Source: Euonymus europaeus | Lineage: Eukaryota > Streptophyta > Magnoliopsida > Celastrales > Celastraceae | NCBI GenBank assembly: GCA_963580455.1 | Contig: OY756968.1 | Span: 21,359,996-21,423,995, forward strand | Reading direction: 5' to 3' | DNA: 64,000 nt | Shown here: piece after piece, positions 36,494 through 47,690 of the stretch | How the letters are laid out: the number at the start of each line of letters is the position of its first letter | Numbering within the stretch: position 1 is the stretch's first letter | Notes under the pieces: generated by a model | Database searches by the model: none | The model's input: the letters and a program-made list of their open reading frames with translations, nothing else | Told to the model about the DNA's origin: nothing | Made by a program: the position numbers and the translations under genes

Positions 36494-36516
36494 GGAAAAA
36501 AGAAAAAGGCTGGGGG
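36494..36516 (+). other. Polypurine tract
   Basis: ggaaaaaagaaaaaggctgg with the following ggg lies just before an LTR-like start. This wording is typical of plant gypsy elements immediately 5' of the 3' LTR. Confidence 0.6.
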
Positions 36517-36520
36517 CTAT

Positions 36521-36961
36521 TGCGGAGTCTAAAAGTGTAATGCCATGTGTCGACACTAGGAGGCTGCACTTAGCACAAAACGACAAGACGTGTTAGGAGT
36601 GTGATACGTAACTTGAATAACCTCATCCCGCCTTTGGTGATAATCTTGATCTTCTCAACTCTTCTTCAAAATTCAAGTGGAACTACTCTTCAAAATTCAA
36701 ACAGGGATTGCATGCATGATGCAAGGGCGAAAGTAGGAGAACAGTTACCTCATTGTACTTATCTCATTGTACAATAAATAGATCACTTGTAACCATTACT
36801 GAAGAGGGAATATGAAATACAAACTATATCCGTGGACGTAGGCATTCTTGAAGAACCACATACATTCGCTGTGCGATTTACCTTTCTGTTCATTTAATTT
36901 CTTAGCCATTTTCCGTGTGCATACAACCCATGAAGCCATAACATCGGTGCGAGTTTTTGCA
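36521..36961 (+). mobile_element. Gypsy-like 3' LTR (truncated element)
   Basis: A 441-bp block starts TGCGGAGTCTAAAAG after the polypurine tract and ends GAGTTTTTGCA. It contains the R/U5-like phrase ccgtggacgtaggcattc with gaaccacat, common in plant Ty3/gypsy LTRs. No matching 5' LTR, gag or pol is in the window. After 36,961 the sequence resumes as the 5' flank of the second-type HtrA-like gene, so the element sits in a third partial unit. Confidence 0.65.
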
Positions 36962-37400
36962 TCGACAAAAGAGAAGAGAACAAAAGAAAGAGAGAAATAA
37001 AGAACATAAGAATAAATGTGGTCTCATGAATAGACACAAATTTTCTTCTTTCATTTATTTCATAAGAAATTTCTTATCAACCAAACAAAACCGTGACTCA
37101 AAAGAGAGGCAGCAATCAAACCAGTATTAACAACATTTCAATATTACAATGCCAACAGACAGAGAAAATAAAAACAAGCGCCATAACTTCTTCTCCTATC
37201 CATCATTTTCAAAGGAACCAAACTGTGAAAGAGAGAGTAACGAAAGCTTAAAAGCTCGGCGAAGAATATTCGTCTCCCTCTCTAGCTCACTGTGCAAATA
37301 TACAAGAAGGAGAAAGTGGAAGCATGAATCATTGAAGATAAGCACTATTGAAACCTCGTAGTTTCCCACGTGGCCTCGACCCATTTATTTGCTAGGTTAT
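36962..37400 (-). repeat. Partial third unit: 5' flank of the second-type HtrA-like gene
   Basis: 36,965-37,075 matches 33,080-33,180 and 35,037-35,140 (aagagaagagaacaaaag, then tctcatgaatagac). Beyond 37,080 it differs from units 1 and 2 and may keep the original upstream region. No coding part of the gene is present. The ORFs here (37,149-37,384, both strands) are not convincing. Confidence 0.6.
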
Positions 37401-37619
37401 AACACATTGGAAGAGCACGGGCAACACGGTTGAAAATGAGTAGGTGAATGCGTGGAGCCCTTTTATCCGGCCCATTTAGTTTCATGACAATTGACACTCC
37501 ATATGGTGATCCACTTACTTGCTTACCAATTGTACTTTGTAGTTTGTACTGTAGGGTATTATTTCATCATTTCTGTTGCTGGATTTGCAATCCCTTTCTC
37601 TCCTCTCATTTGGTTTAAC

Positions 37620-38065
37620 ATTGTCAGCACCAAACGTATTAATGATTCATAGAGATGTTTAGCCGCCTATCTCATGGATCCTGGAAAAGGTCTACTCAAT
37701 GGTTTATAGTCTTAAACAGCCATCAATGTGAACTAGAAATTTAGATTAATTAGAATTTTGTCTCACATTAAAGGAGAGTTAAACTTAATATTTTCATCCA
37801 AATCCAAGCCTGCTAGTGCCACAACTAACTATCAACCCACCATTACATTACTCGTAGCATAATTTCAAAGGATGTAGTTTTACATAATTGGCCAATGTTT
37901 GGATATTAGATTATTATTTTGCAACAAAAATTCCTTAAAAAAAATTTAAATTTTAAATTTTTTAGTTTGTACTCTTATTTTTAGATGAAATCTTTTAATT
38001 ATTTGATAATTTTAAACATGCAAATCTTGAAATTCCTGATCAGTTTTTGGTAAAATTTATATAAC
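37620..38065 (+). repeat. Unit D relic: 3' flank of a lost HtrA-like copy
   Basis: Matches the 3' flanks of A (21,315-21,483) and B (30,868-31,130): ctatctcatggatcctg, catcaatgtgaact, cctaatttcaaaggatg-type phrases. The gene body that should precede it is absent. Confidence 0.75.
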
Positions 38066-38181
38066 ATAGAAGTGGTCCGCTTCATACTCACATAGGTGAT
38101 CTCTTATAAATGATATCTTGCTATACCCCAATTGAATTTATCAAGCTATAAGAATCATTAAAAGCATAGCTTAACTAGATT

Positions 38182-38184
<3 letters not shown>

Positions 38185-38229
<45 letters not shown>
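38185..38229. repeat. (AT)n microsatellite
   Basis: More than 20 AT units. The flanks match 7,790-7,875 and 8,434-8,490 of unit A, where the tract is shorter. Confidence 0.9.
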
Positions 38230-38230
<1 letters not shown>

Positions 38231-38639
38231 CATTTGGTTATACTTGTGTAAATTTCGCTAACCATGTGATTGTTCAAGTCTCAACATATTCAGATTTTAT
38301 AGATTACTGAAACTAACAAAGTTTCCAACAACACTCCTTGTCAACTTTCCCCTCTATCTTACCAAAAGAAGATTCCTCCATTTCGAAAGCCCTATTGTCC
38401 CTTAATAACCAGACCAACAAGAAGTTCTAAACTCAACGCGGTTTATACGCGTGCCCATACATATCTGAAAAGGGTCTAAATCCAAAGTTCGAGTTTGGCT
38501 TCGTTAAAAATAGTTTAAGGAAATTGCATATTACTTAATATATATTTTTTGAATGCATATTATATTTTAGAATATAATGATATATTATTCATACTTTAGA
38601 TTATATAAATTAAATATTTATATAAAAGATTATCGAGCT

Positions 38640-39610
38640 GGATCACGAGCCTTACAAACTGAATATGAACTATCTTGAGTTCGATCTTCAAATAAAAGCG
38701 AATTTCAAATGGGATTTGAGCTCGACACCAGCTCGTGACGAATCGAGCAGAACTGATCTCAATCTCTAATATATGTTGTACAACCCTAGGCTTATTATGG
38801 GATATAGAGGGACTTAATGGGCCATTGCTTTGGGCCTTCCACTTATTAACAATGACTGATGACGGTTTGAATTTACGGGACATTTGATTGGCAATCCGAT
38901 GAGTGTGAGGCGAGTATGAGTAGAGTATAAGTTATGTGAGATGAACATTGTCATATTTGATATGAAATGAAGATTGAGCATGAGTGCCAGAATATTAATT
39001 ATACAATTTTCATATTACCCTGATTTTTTACATAAAAAAGAAAAGTATAGATTAATTAAATTGTTATGATAACTTATTAATAATAGGGATAAAATAGTCT
39101 TTTAAATATCAAACTCCTTATTCTTTGTGGAGATTAGCTAATACGACAGTTTTTATGAGTTCTGCTAATCTCCATGAAGGGGGATAAGGGTAGGATGAGT
39201 TTAGGATTCATTCTCCTAAACTCTAAATTTTAAAATATAAACTTCCTCCTAAACTCAATCAAATGAGAGAGTGGGCGATTCTCACCCTCGCCTCACCTCA
39301 CCTCACCTCACCTCATTTTCCCTCTCAAAATATCAACCAAATGCCTTATTAGGACCTAGTCCAGTCCATGGGCCTTAAACACTTTTGTTAAAGAGTATGA
39401 TGCGAGCAAACCATTAGCGTAAAAATAAAAAAAAAACAAAAAAAAAAACTCAATGTAGTTCTAAAAACATCTCGCATGGCCTCATTCTTTTTCAAAATAT
39501 CAATCAAATGTCCTGTTAGGACTTAGTCCAGTCCATGGGCCTAAAACATCATTCTTAAAAAGTATGATGCAGACAGACCATTAGCGTGTTAGTTTGCATT
39601 TTAAAATTAA
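38640..39610 (+). repeat. Unit D relic: upstream region, with MITE and local duplication
   Basis: 38,720-38,870 and 39,350-39,460 correspond to 12,225-12,440 of unit A (gctcgtgacgaa, ttgggccttc, agtccagtccatgggcc). Between them lies a 470-bp insertion (about 38,879-39,349) with loosely inverted ends (acatttgattgg... and ccaaatgcc) and a 5-bp (cctca)n tract. The segment with agtccagtccatgggcc is duplicated in tandem (about 39,345-39,470 and 39,471-39,595). Confidence 0.7.
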
Positions 39611-39619
39611 AAATCCAAT

Positions 39620-40446
39620 GAAGTTCGTAAAAACATCACGTGTTACAAACTGTGATCGTTTTATCTAAATCATGCCTAGATCAAGAAATTCATATGAGTT
39701 TGGGTATATCAAGTGTAAACAAAACGAAGAATCAAAACATACCTCCATATTTTTATGCTCGGTGAGAATGATAAAGAAAGAACTGGTGGTGGAGTCGGAA
39801 GCTCGGTCATAAATGCTTGTCTCGCTTCCTTCTTCTTGAATAAAAAACACTGCAACTAAAGGTTGTAGCTCAGTTTGCCTGAAGAACTCCAATAATGCAA
39901 CACACCCCACACGCAAGATCCACACACCACATATCAATGCATCAAACACGGGCTTGGACCTGTATATGGGTTTAGGCCTATATATGGGGTTTAAGTTCAA
40001 AAGAGTGTAGGAGAAGTGGTCTGGCCAATGGACTCGCCAAAATCAATAGTAGAATGCATCCATGGACCTTCCATTATGACTTCAATATGCTTAGATCTCA
40101 TTTGGTTAGCTTGTTATTGTGATGATAATGAACATCGGATTATAATACAATGTTGAATATTCATTTATGTAAAAATGTAATGTAATTAGATTTCTTAGTA
40201 ATGAGAATACTTGAAAAACAAAGAATCTCGTTACCATCCAAAATTTGATATTTTAATTATAAAATCAAACATTTGTTGATAAGATAAATATATTTTTAAT
40301 GATTACAAATTATTTAAAATTATATCCTTACATAGTTGTATCTCATGTATATCTACATTCTACATACATGCATCTATATTTTATTTTAGGATCTATTATT
40401 TTTATATATACACGTACCCACATCTTAGTGTTCACATTATACATTT
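39620..40446. other. No gene recognised
   Basis: AT-rich DNA between the unit D relic and the MULE. The 111-codon frame on the minus strand (39,665-40,000) shows no domain. Confidence 0.45.
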
Positions 40447-40455
40447 TATATTATA

Positions 40456-43400
40456 GGGGAAAGTTATGGGTTGCACCCTATAGTTTCATGAAAGTATCAA
40501 TGTGCACCCTATACTTTCAAATGTATCAAATTGCACCTCCTACTTCCATTTTCATACACCGTTGCACCTTCTGTCATTTTTCCGTCTGTTTTTGCTGATC
40601 TGGCATCTTTTTATTGACATGGCATTTTATTTTCAATTGTTTAATTCATAAAATGATTAGATATTATCCCAATACCCATATCCCATTTCAGAAAGAAGAA
40701 AAAACCTAAATCTATCTCTTCGTCCCTGTTTTGATTCATTGTCGATCAGTTGTTCGATTTTGTTGCTGTAATCTGTGATTCAACCCAAGGTATGTACCGA
40801 AAACTGTAGTTTCTCTATTAATTGTATAGGGTTTGCAATAAGCAAACAGGTTTGCTTATGTTAGGGTTCGCGATATTTGGGAGAGGTTGCTTATGTGAGT
40901 TGTGTGCAGGCATTTCCAAATCAACGATGTCGAGCTCTGATTTATCTTCAAGTAGTGACGATACTGGTGAAGAAAGTCAGGAAGAGTTGCTTCCTTTGGA
41001 TGATTCGTCGGAGGCAGATGACGAAGTCATTGCTGCGAGGGAGAAGAGGAGTTGGAGGAATGTGGCATTGCTCAATTCTTCTGAGGATGAAGAGACAGAA
41101 GATGATGATGGTTTGGCTCAACCTGGGTGTGATGATATCAGTGTAACTCGTGGATAGAATTTTCCAATCTTCAAGTGTCAAAAAGGTATCCCTAAATTTG
41201 ATCTTGGAATGTTATTTGATAAAACTGAAGACTTTAAGAATGTTGTGAACAATTATGCCATTATGAGTAGGCATGATATAAGGTTGGTCAGAAATGAACC
41301 TAGTAGAACTAGGTTTAAGTGTTTTGGTTCTGATGATTGTCCATGGCAGATATTTGCATCATTCTGTAAAGATCTAAATAATTTTCAGATTAAGACATTC
41401 TATGATGATCATACATGTGAACAAAAGAGAGAACTTCCAAGGCTTTCACATAAGTTTTTGTATAAGAGGTTCTATAAGACTATATCTTCTTATCCTGACA
41501 TAAGACCTAGGCACCTGAAGGCTTTTATGATGGAAAACCTAGAACTAGATGTAAGTATCCAACAGGTTAAAAGGGTGAAGAGGGATGTGTTAGCTGACTT
41601 GGATGGAAATTGTCTTAAAGAGTATGAGAAACTGAGGGATTATGGTGAGGAATTGCTGATTTCCAACCCCGGGTCAACTGTAACCATTTGGACAACCAGG
41701 GAGAATGAGGATGATGCACCTCTATTTAAAGGATTCTACTGCTGCTTTTATAGCTGTAAGGTGGGTTTCCTTAGAGGTTGTAGACCGGTCATTGGTATTG
41801 ATGGGTGTTTTCTAAAAGGTTTGGTGAAAGGTGAGTTGCTTACTGCTATAGGGAGGGATGGAAATAATCAAATGTTCCCAATTGCTTGGGCTGTGGTTCA
41901 GGTTGAGAACACAGATACATGGAGTTGGTTTTTGGAGTTATTAAGGTTGGATATGCAGACTGCTAATGGTGAGGGTTTTGCCATTATAAGTGATAGACAA
42001 AAAGGACTTGTTAATGCAGTGGCAGAGGTGTGGCCAATGGCTGAACATAGATTCTGTTGCAGGCATTACTACTCCAATTGGAGTAGGAGATTTGCTGGCA
42101 GACACCTCAAGTCCATGTTCTGGAAAATAGCTAAGTCCTCAAATAAAACAGACTTTGAGCATAATCTAGCAGAACTGAAAACTGTACACCCAGAAGCAGC
42201 AGCAGATTTGTTGTTAGTGGACCCTAAATACTGGTGTAGGGCTTTCTTTAGTCCAAGATCAAAATGTGACTCCATTGACAACAATCTTTGTGAAGCTTTC
42301 AATGGGACAATCCTTGTGGCAAGGAGAAAGGCAATTATATCCATGTTGGAGGACATAAGGAGGGCTTTGATGAGGAGGCTGAGGGATAAAAAAATTGCAG
42401 TGAACACATGGAAGAATGACTATGGTCCTCTTGTTCATATGAGGATTCAAAAAAATATGAGTGAGAGCCATATGTGGGAGTGTGAGTGGAATGGTGGAGG
42501 CAGCTATGAAGTTAGATTTAGGGGAACCAATATGTGGTTAAGTTAAGGCAGACAAGTTGTTCATGTGGAGCATGGGAGCTCTCTGGTATTCCATGCTCAC
42601 ATGCAATTAGGGCTATAAATGAGACAGGGTCTAGGGTCGATGAATATCTAGATCTTTGGTATAAGAAAAACACCTACTTGAGAGCTTATCAAGTACCAAT
42701 TGAGCCAATTCGTGGTGAAGCATATTGGCCAAAATCAGAACAGGACAATGTCCTGCCACCAAAGATCAGGAAGATGCCAGGGAGACCAAAGAGGAGGAGG
42801 AGAAAAGAGCATAATGAAGTGGTTTTAAAGAACAAGTTGACAAGAGAGGGCAAGAGTATGACATGTAAAATTTGCAAAGGTAAAGGCCATAACTCAAGGA
42901 ACAAAGATTGTCCTGGAAAGAGTAGTTCTAGTAGTGGAGCTACGACTGGAGCAACAATTTCACAAAGCCCTATAGCAGCAGTCAGTTCCTCAAGCAACAC
43001 TACCCTGCCAATACAAGCAGTGGTGAAAAGAACCAAATTTGCACCTCCTCGTCCCAGTGCATCAAGCAACCAAACTATTCCACCACCCCTACCACGAGTG
43101 ACAAGAGCTTCAAGACTTAGAAACATTCTATCTTGAGAACCAAACACATCCAGCAACCAAGTTGAGCCAGCTGCCACTACCATTCCAGCTGCCAATATCC
43201 TACCACCAGTGACAAGGTTAAATGCTGCATCAAAGTATGTGAGTCCACATCATCAAGAGTGCAGGCCTAAAACCAAACCAAGGAAGAGGACTCAACTACA
43301 AGGGCTTGGTATTTACATCAACCCTGACACAGGAAGATCAATTCTAAATGTAAGTGTAACAATGTCCAAGTTTGTTATTTTTTTCATACAGTACCTTAAT

Positions 43401-44141
43401 TTTTTTTTCTTTCTTGTTTGTAGCCTGGAACATCAATGGCAAGGGTTATAACTCGTGGCAGTGCAAGATTGGATCCTCAAGGAAGAGGAGAAAGTAATGC
43501 TGGAAAATGAGAATGATGTATGGTGTCTTCTGTACACCAATGATTTATTTTTTCTGGTGTAAGCAAATTAAGTTAATTATGTAAGACTTTCAAATATTAT
43601 GACTAGTTCTTAAATTTATGGTTGAGACTTATTGCAGGATTGTATGGAATGTTAAATTATCTCTTTTTAGTGTGATTTTGCTGGTTAATATTTGGTTGAT
43701 GTGTTTGGAATGTGTGAACCTGAGAGGGGGTACTGCTTGACTTTTTCACATTTGATAGGGTCTGAATTGATCTGTTTTTGAAAGTTTAGGGTGTATTATT
43801 ATCTACGTTTTAAACTTGAGGGTGCATTTTGATCCAAAATAAAAAACATTCTTTGTATAGTTAGTTAAGACTGTTATGTTTTTTTCTTCCCACCAAAATT
43901 GACACTTGTCAAAATTTAAGTAGTCCACTTGGACCATAATCCATGTAGCACATATGTGAATCTACATGTCATCAAAGTAACGGTGAAAAGATGCCAGATC
44001 AGCAAAAACAGACGGAAAAATGACAGAAGGTGCGACGGTGTATGAAAATGGAAGTATGAGGTGCAATTTGATATATTTGAAAGTATAGGGTGCAAATTGA
44101 TACTTTCATGAAACTATAAGGTGCAACCCATAACTTTCCCC
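40456..44141 (+). mobile_element. Complete MULE (Mutator-like) element, 3,686 bp
   Basis: Terminal inverted repeats of about 155 bp (40,456-40,610 and 43,987-44,141) start GGGGAAAGTTATGGGTTGCA and differ at only a few positions. The flanks carry a perfect 9-bp target duplication, tatattata, at 40,447-40,455 and 44,142-44,150. The interior holds one MuDR-type transposase gene in the same orientation. Structure and duplication length identify the superfamily firmly. Confidence 0.95.
40927..43510 (+). pseudogene. MuDR-type transposase with three lesions
   Basis: Starts MSSSDLSSSSDDTGEES, an acidic region usual at the N-terminus of plant MuDR proteins. A TAG at 41,155-41,157 interrupts the frame 17 codons before MLFDKTEDFKNVV, where the MuDR DNA-binding-type domain begins (CPWQIFASF). 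The MULE catalytic core follows: GIDGCFLK (D), ISDRQKG (D), CRHYYSNW and NNLCEAFNG (E). One base is missing near 42,521-42,526, after which YVVKLRQTSCSCGAWEL continues in another frame with the SWIM zinc finger (CSCGAWELSGIPCSHA) and a knuckle-like CKICKGKGH. TGA at 43,134-43,136 is a further in-frame stop. An intron (43,350-43,423) leads to PGTSMARVITRGSARL and the final stop. The start may be preceded by a 5' intron (acceptor near 40,909). Confidence 0.88.
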
Positions 44142-44159
44142 TATATTATATTATGTATA

Positions 44160-44340
44160 CAATTTTGGATTTCAAATTTATTTATTTACATCATATATCA
44201 ATCTTGGAAATATATATATCTAGATAGAGCACATTACAATTACATTTTATCAACCAAACAATTTAAATAGATTAACTACTAATACAACTTTCACAATTTA
44301 ATTGTTTGTAATGGAAATCTTATCACCATCGGAATACACT
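44160..44340. other. Sequence between MULE and unit D continuation
   Basis: AT-rich and unassigned. From about 44,345 the sequence again aligns with unit A (12,545 onward). Confidence 0.4.
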
Positions 44341-44550
44341 TTCAAGGTAATAGACCACGACAAAATTACACTTTTAACTCGTCAGCATGCAGAACGAATC
44401 ATCTTTAAAGAATTATTCAAATTTCAAAGTCCAGACCCTCCTCCGCAAGAAAGTCACAGCAAAGAAAATTTCTTTCGTTGAAAAATGAAATATTGAAATG
44501 TTAACCAGGTCAAAGGGTGGAAAATTGAAGGAGCAAAGCAAAATATTAAT

Positions 44551-44557
44551 ATAAATA
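44551..44557 (+). promoter_or_regulatory. TATA box of the secreted-peptide gene
   Basis: ataaata lies 64-70 bp upstream of the start codon. The corresponding stretch is missing from the dead copies in units A and C. Confidence 0.55.
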
Positions 44558-44620
44558 GACATATATGCAGAGTAATGGATTCTCCAACTAAGACACATAA
44601 ACAGCTAGATCTGATCAACA

Positions 44621-44869
44621 ATGGCAAAATCCTCCAAAATTGCTCTCGTCTTGGCACTAATTGCGATTCTACTCATGCTCAGATTCGACAACTGTTCGGC
44701 CAGATCAATCAAAGGTCAAGAAGGCACATTTTTTCCCAGTATATTTGAAGGTACCAAGAGTATTAATGGTAATGATGGAGTAATTGCGCGCATTCTAAAA
44801 GGGAGAGAGAGTGATAAACCTAGACCAAATCCATTGCCGAACCCTAATCCCGGTGGTGGTCGCCCCTAG
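44621..44869 (+). CDS. Small secreted peptide precursor, family unknown
   Basis: 82 residues, no intron. The N-terminus is a clear signal peptide: MAKSSK, the hydrophobic IALVLALIAILLMLRF, and a likely cleavage after NCSA (about residue 27). The mature part of about 55 residues starts RSIKGQEGTFFPSIFEG and ends in a basic, Pro/Asn/Gly-rich tail, GRESDKPRPNPLPNPNPGG and GRP. It has no cysteines after the signal peptide, which excludes defensin- or RALF-type folds. The layout, a short prepropeptide with a proline-rich end, is that of plant post-translationally processed peptide hormones, but the tail does not match CLE, CEP, PIP, IDA or RGF motifs as I know them. A TATA box at 44,551 and aataaa at about 44,889 support expression. 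Frame-shifted counterparts lie at 12,669 and 51,833. Function is not assigned. Confidence 0.75.
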   Translation: MAKSSKIALVLALIAILLMLRFDNCSARSIKGQEGTFFPSIFEGTKSINGNDGVIARILKGRESDKPRPNPLPNPNPGGGRP

Positions 44870-45189
44870 CCTAGCTACATATATGTATAAATAAAAGTAT
44901 AGCTATCTATATGTGTTCGTTGGAATGCTTTTGGGATGATTATCACTGAAATCTTGGGCTGATTATTAATAAAATCTTTATCATTTTTCATCGGTATATG
45001 TATTTTAATATTAAAATTAGTATTAATTGTATCAATGACACTTTCGAGAATATAATAAAAGCGGCAACTGCATTGTTTAATTTTTTATATATAAGGTGTT
45101 GAACAATAGCTCGTAGCTTAGGATAGCCGTGGTTTGCTGTAGTTTTTCTATAGTAGACCCCGTTGTAAATCATTTTTATTCATTAAAAA

Positions 45190-45360
45190 AATTTCTTTTA
45201 TTTTTTAAAAATTATACATGTATTCTGATCGAGATTACGAGTCCAACGGTATATTATTTATGCGAAACAATTGAACTCGTAATAATATACAATTGAACTC
45301 GTAATCTCGATCAGAACACATTCATAATTTTTAAATAATAAAATAAATTTTTATTTATGA
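45190..45360. repeat. Fold-back inverted repeat
   Basis: The left arm around 45,193-45,246 (ttctgatcgagattacgag) is mirrored by the right arm at 45,293-45,350 (ctcgtaatctcgatcagaa), with flanking AT-rich parts also mirrored. The 46-bp centre holds a further partial palindrome. Probably a small fold-back or MITE element; no target duplication was found. Confidence 0.65.
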
Positions 45361-45479
45361 CCAAAGTACCCCTACTGCTGGGCTTGCTGTAAAAAAATTA
45401 CAACATGCCCCACCCATCCTCACGGCTCACCACCTAATTCCAATTCTATTAATTGCTTTCAAGATGGGCTTATACCCCA

Positions 45480-46080
45480 TACATTTTTGCCCCACATGAG
45501 TTGAAATCTTGGGTGTGCCCCTCTCGACTAGTCTTACTTGCCTTATCAAGTGAATCCAAAAGTATGCTTTCTATCAAAGAACCATCAACCTGTATTTTCT
45601 GAGAACTCTAAGCCACATACTAGAGTTGAGAACACGATGACACTCTAACTTTTTTTTTTCTCATCCAAAGCTTCCCCAAATTACGAGACCTCGTGACACC
45701 ACCCGCACCACCTTGAAGAATATAAAGACCATTAATCTTCTTTCTATTCATCATATGCATTGATCCTTTGTTGACCTCCAAAAATCCACCTATTGTGGAG
45801 AATTTGCAACCAATCGAATCAAGAAAACACAAGAGATACAAAATTCTTCATTAAAGTTGGAACATGATAGACACCATCCAAATTTCTAAGAGCTCCACCA
45901 TGCAACCTGATCCAAACTGAGCCATTTCCAATAATCTTACAAGGGTTTTTGTTGCTCAACATGATTGTACCACCATCAACTGACTCATAGATAGTGAACA
46001 AATCTCCATGAGGGGACACGTGAATGACACTTCCAGAATATAAAATTCACTCTTGGTTGGGGCGAAGCTTTGGATTTGAT
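45480..46080 (-). pseudogene. Ty1/copia pol fragment (protease end and GAG-pre-integrase)
   Basis: On the minus strand, piecing frames together gives VIHVSPHGDLFTIYESVDGG, NPCKIIGNGSVWIRLHG, LRNLDGVYHVPTLMKN, GGFLEVNKGS and KINGLYILQGG. This is the order seen in copia Pol between the aspartic protease and the GAG-pre-integrase domain (HVTP, VYHVP.L..NLISV, LYVLQG). Several frameshifts and stops break it; integrase and RT are absent. An old truncated element. Confidence 0.78.
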
Positions 46081-46084
46081 GTAA

Positions 46085-46660
46085 TACCCCGGATTCATAG
46101 ATAACTCGCATGTTACAATAGGGTAATATTAGGTGGAAAATCAATATTAAATTGTGTAGTAATGGGTTGTTAATAATCGACAAGTTGGAGTCGAAATAGA
46201 CTATTTAGAATTTAGGAAATTAAATGGAAATTGGTAGAAGAAACGATTAAATTATAACGCAGTGTGTAACGTAGGGTCGGTAAAGGAAAGAGTAGAGGGC
46301 TGAGGGTAAAAAGGTCAAACCAGTGGGTAAATAAAATAATATAAAGGGTACGACTATCAAGGTAACCCTAAAACCACTACTGGCGAGAGAGAGGGCGATG
46401 ACGATAATCAGATCGACAAAAAGGGCAAAGATTTCCGGTGTTTTTGGTGTCAACGTGAAGAGGACGACGAGAGAGGCTCAACGGTGTCACTTTCATACGA
46501 AACGAAGAAAGCATCACTGAGATATGACAAGAAGAAGTTCACGGCTGTCGCGCCTTCACTGCCTCGATTTGCTCAACTCCGGTCACTGATCAGGAACCAT
46601 TCTTATAATTGAATAAGTGGAATTATGAAATGGTACAAAGTTAAGTAACATCTCAACTGT
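46085..46660. other. No gene recognised
   Basis: Intergenic. ORFs on the minus strand are hydrophobic short frames with no known domain. Confidence 0.4.
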
Positions 46661-46667
46661 GTCACAA

Positions 46668-47007
46668 AATAAATGTATGATGGTTTGGAATTGTATGTTT
46701 GTATTTATATTTATTAGTGTTGTGGTGTATGAATTATTATTGCGCATATTTGTATGGAATTTGTATTGGGATGGTATTTTATGCTTTGATTATCGATTTC
46801 AAGAATTGTGCATGACACGACATGATATCTTGAAAGAATTATAAATGTATGTATTTATAAATGTTTGATGGTTTGGAATTGTATGTTTGTATTTATATTT
46901 ATTAGTGTTGTGGTGTATGAATTATTATTGCGCATATTTTATGCTTTGATTATCGATTTCAATAATTGTGCATGACACGACATGACATCATGAAAGAATT
47001 ATAAATG
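46668..47007 (+). repeat. Tandem duplication, about 190/150 bp
   Basis: The block from atgatggtttggaattgta to cacgacatgatatc occurs twice in a row (from about 46,677 and from about 46,865); the second copy lacks about 26 bp (gtatggaatttgtattggga and a few following bases). Confidence 0.85.
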
Positions 47008-47690
47008 TGATGAAAGTTTTATAAACCTGGTAATACTGCTACAGGGAGAGTGTACAGTTAAGACTAAAGGTGAGGGTACAGAGTTAAAAAGGAAAAAGCA
47101 AGGAGAAAGAATAAATATTTCAACAGAAAAGTATTCTATAGAAGAATGTTGATTGAAAATCCCGATCGGTTGCTCTGTAGCAGTTTACTAGAGTTAGGGG
47201 GTCCTAGTACTGGATAAATATTTAAATTGGTTATGTTTTCTTAATGAAGAAACTCATGTGCTCGACATTTGTAGCTTGCTTGCAACCTTTGAACTCTGGG
47301 AACTCCAAATTCATATGTAATGATAATAGAAGCACTTGAAACTTTTTCTAGATTTTCTATAAAATTTTTTGGAATCACTGTCACCCTTTACAAAACAAAC
47401 ATGCCCTACACATCACTACCTTCACCATTTAACTTGTTCCTCAACTCTACTAAGTTCAAAAATGATTTAACATCAGCCAATTTGATCAAAACCCTTCCAT
47501 AAAGCATGAAATTAACAAAGAAGCCATATGATATTATCAAGGAACATAATGAAATAGGAGTTTGGTCCTGCTCACAACCTTGACTTCAATATTCTTAAAC
47601 TCCAAAACAGTTTAATTAAAATTATCGAAGTATTGAAATCTAGACGCGCATGGTTTCATATTAAAAGTTAAAAGGTATAAAACCATTGAC
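47008..47690. other. No gene recognised
   Basis: AT-rich spacer before unit C. One plus-strand frame of 60 codons (47,320-47,502) has no recognisable family. Confidence 0.4.

Noticed and set aside
42069..42471. Minus-strand ORFs of 112 and 70 codons
   Set aside because: Shadows of the MULE transposase coding strand.
42689..43195. Minus-strand ORF of 168 codons
   Set aside because: Antisense to the SWIM/zinc-knuckle end of the transposase; hydrophobic shadow of a Pro/Ser/Lys-rich region.
47280..47580. Possible copia gag fragment on the minus strand
   Set aside because: A few residues looked suggestive, but I could not find an ordered set of gag motifs.
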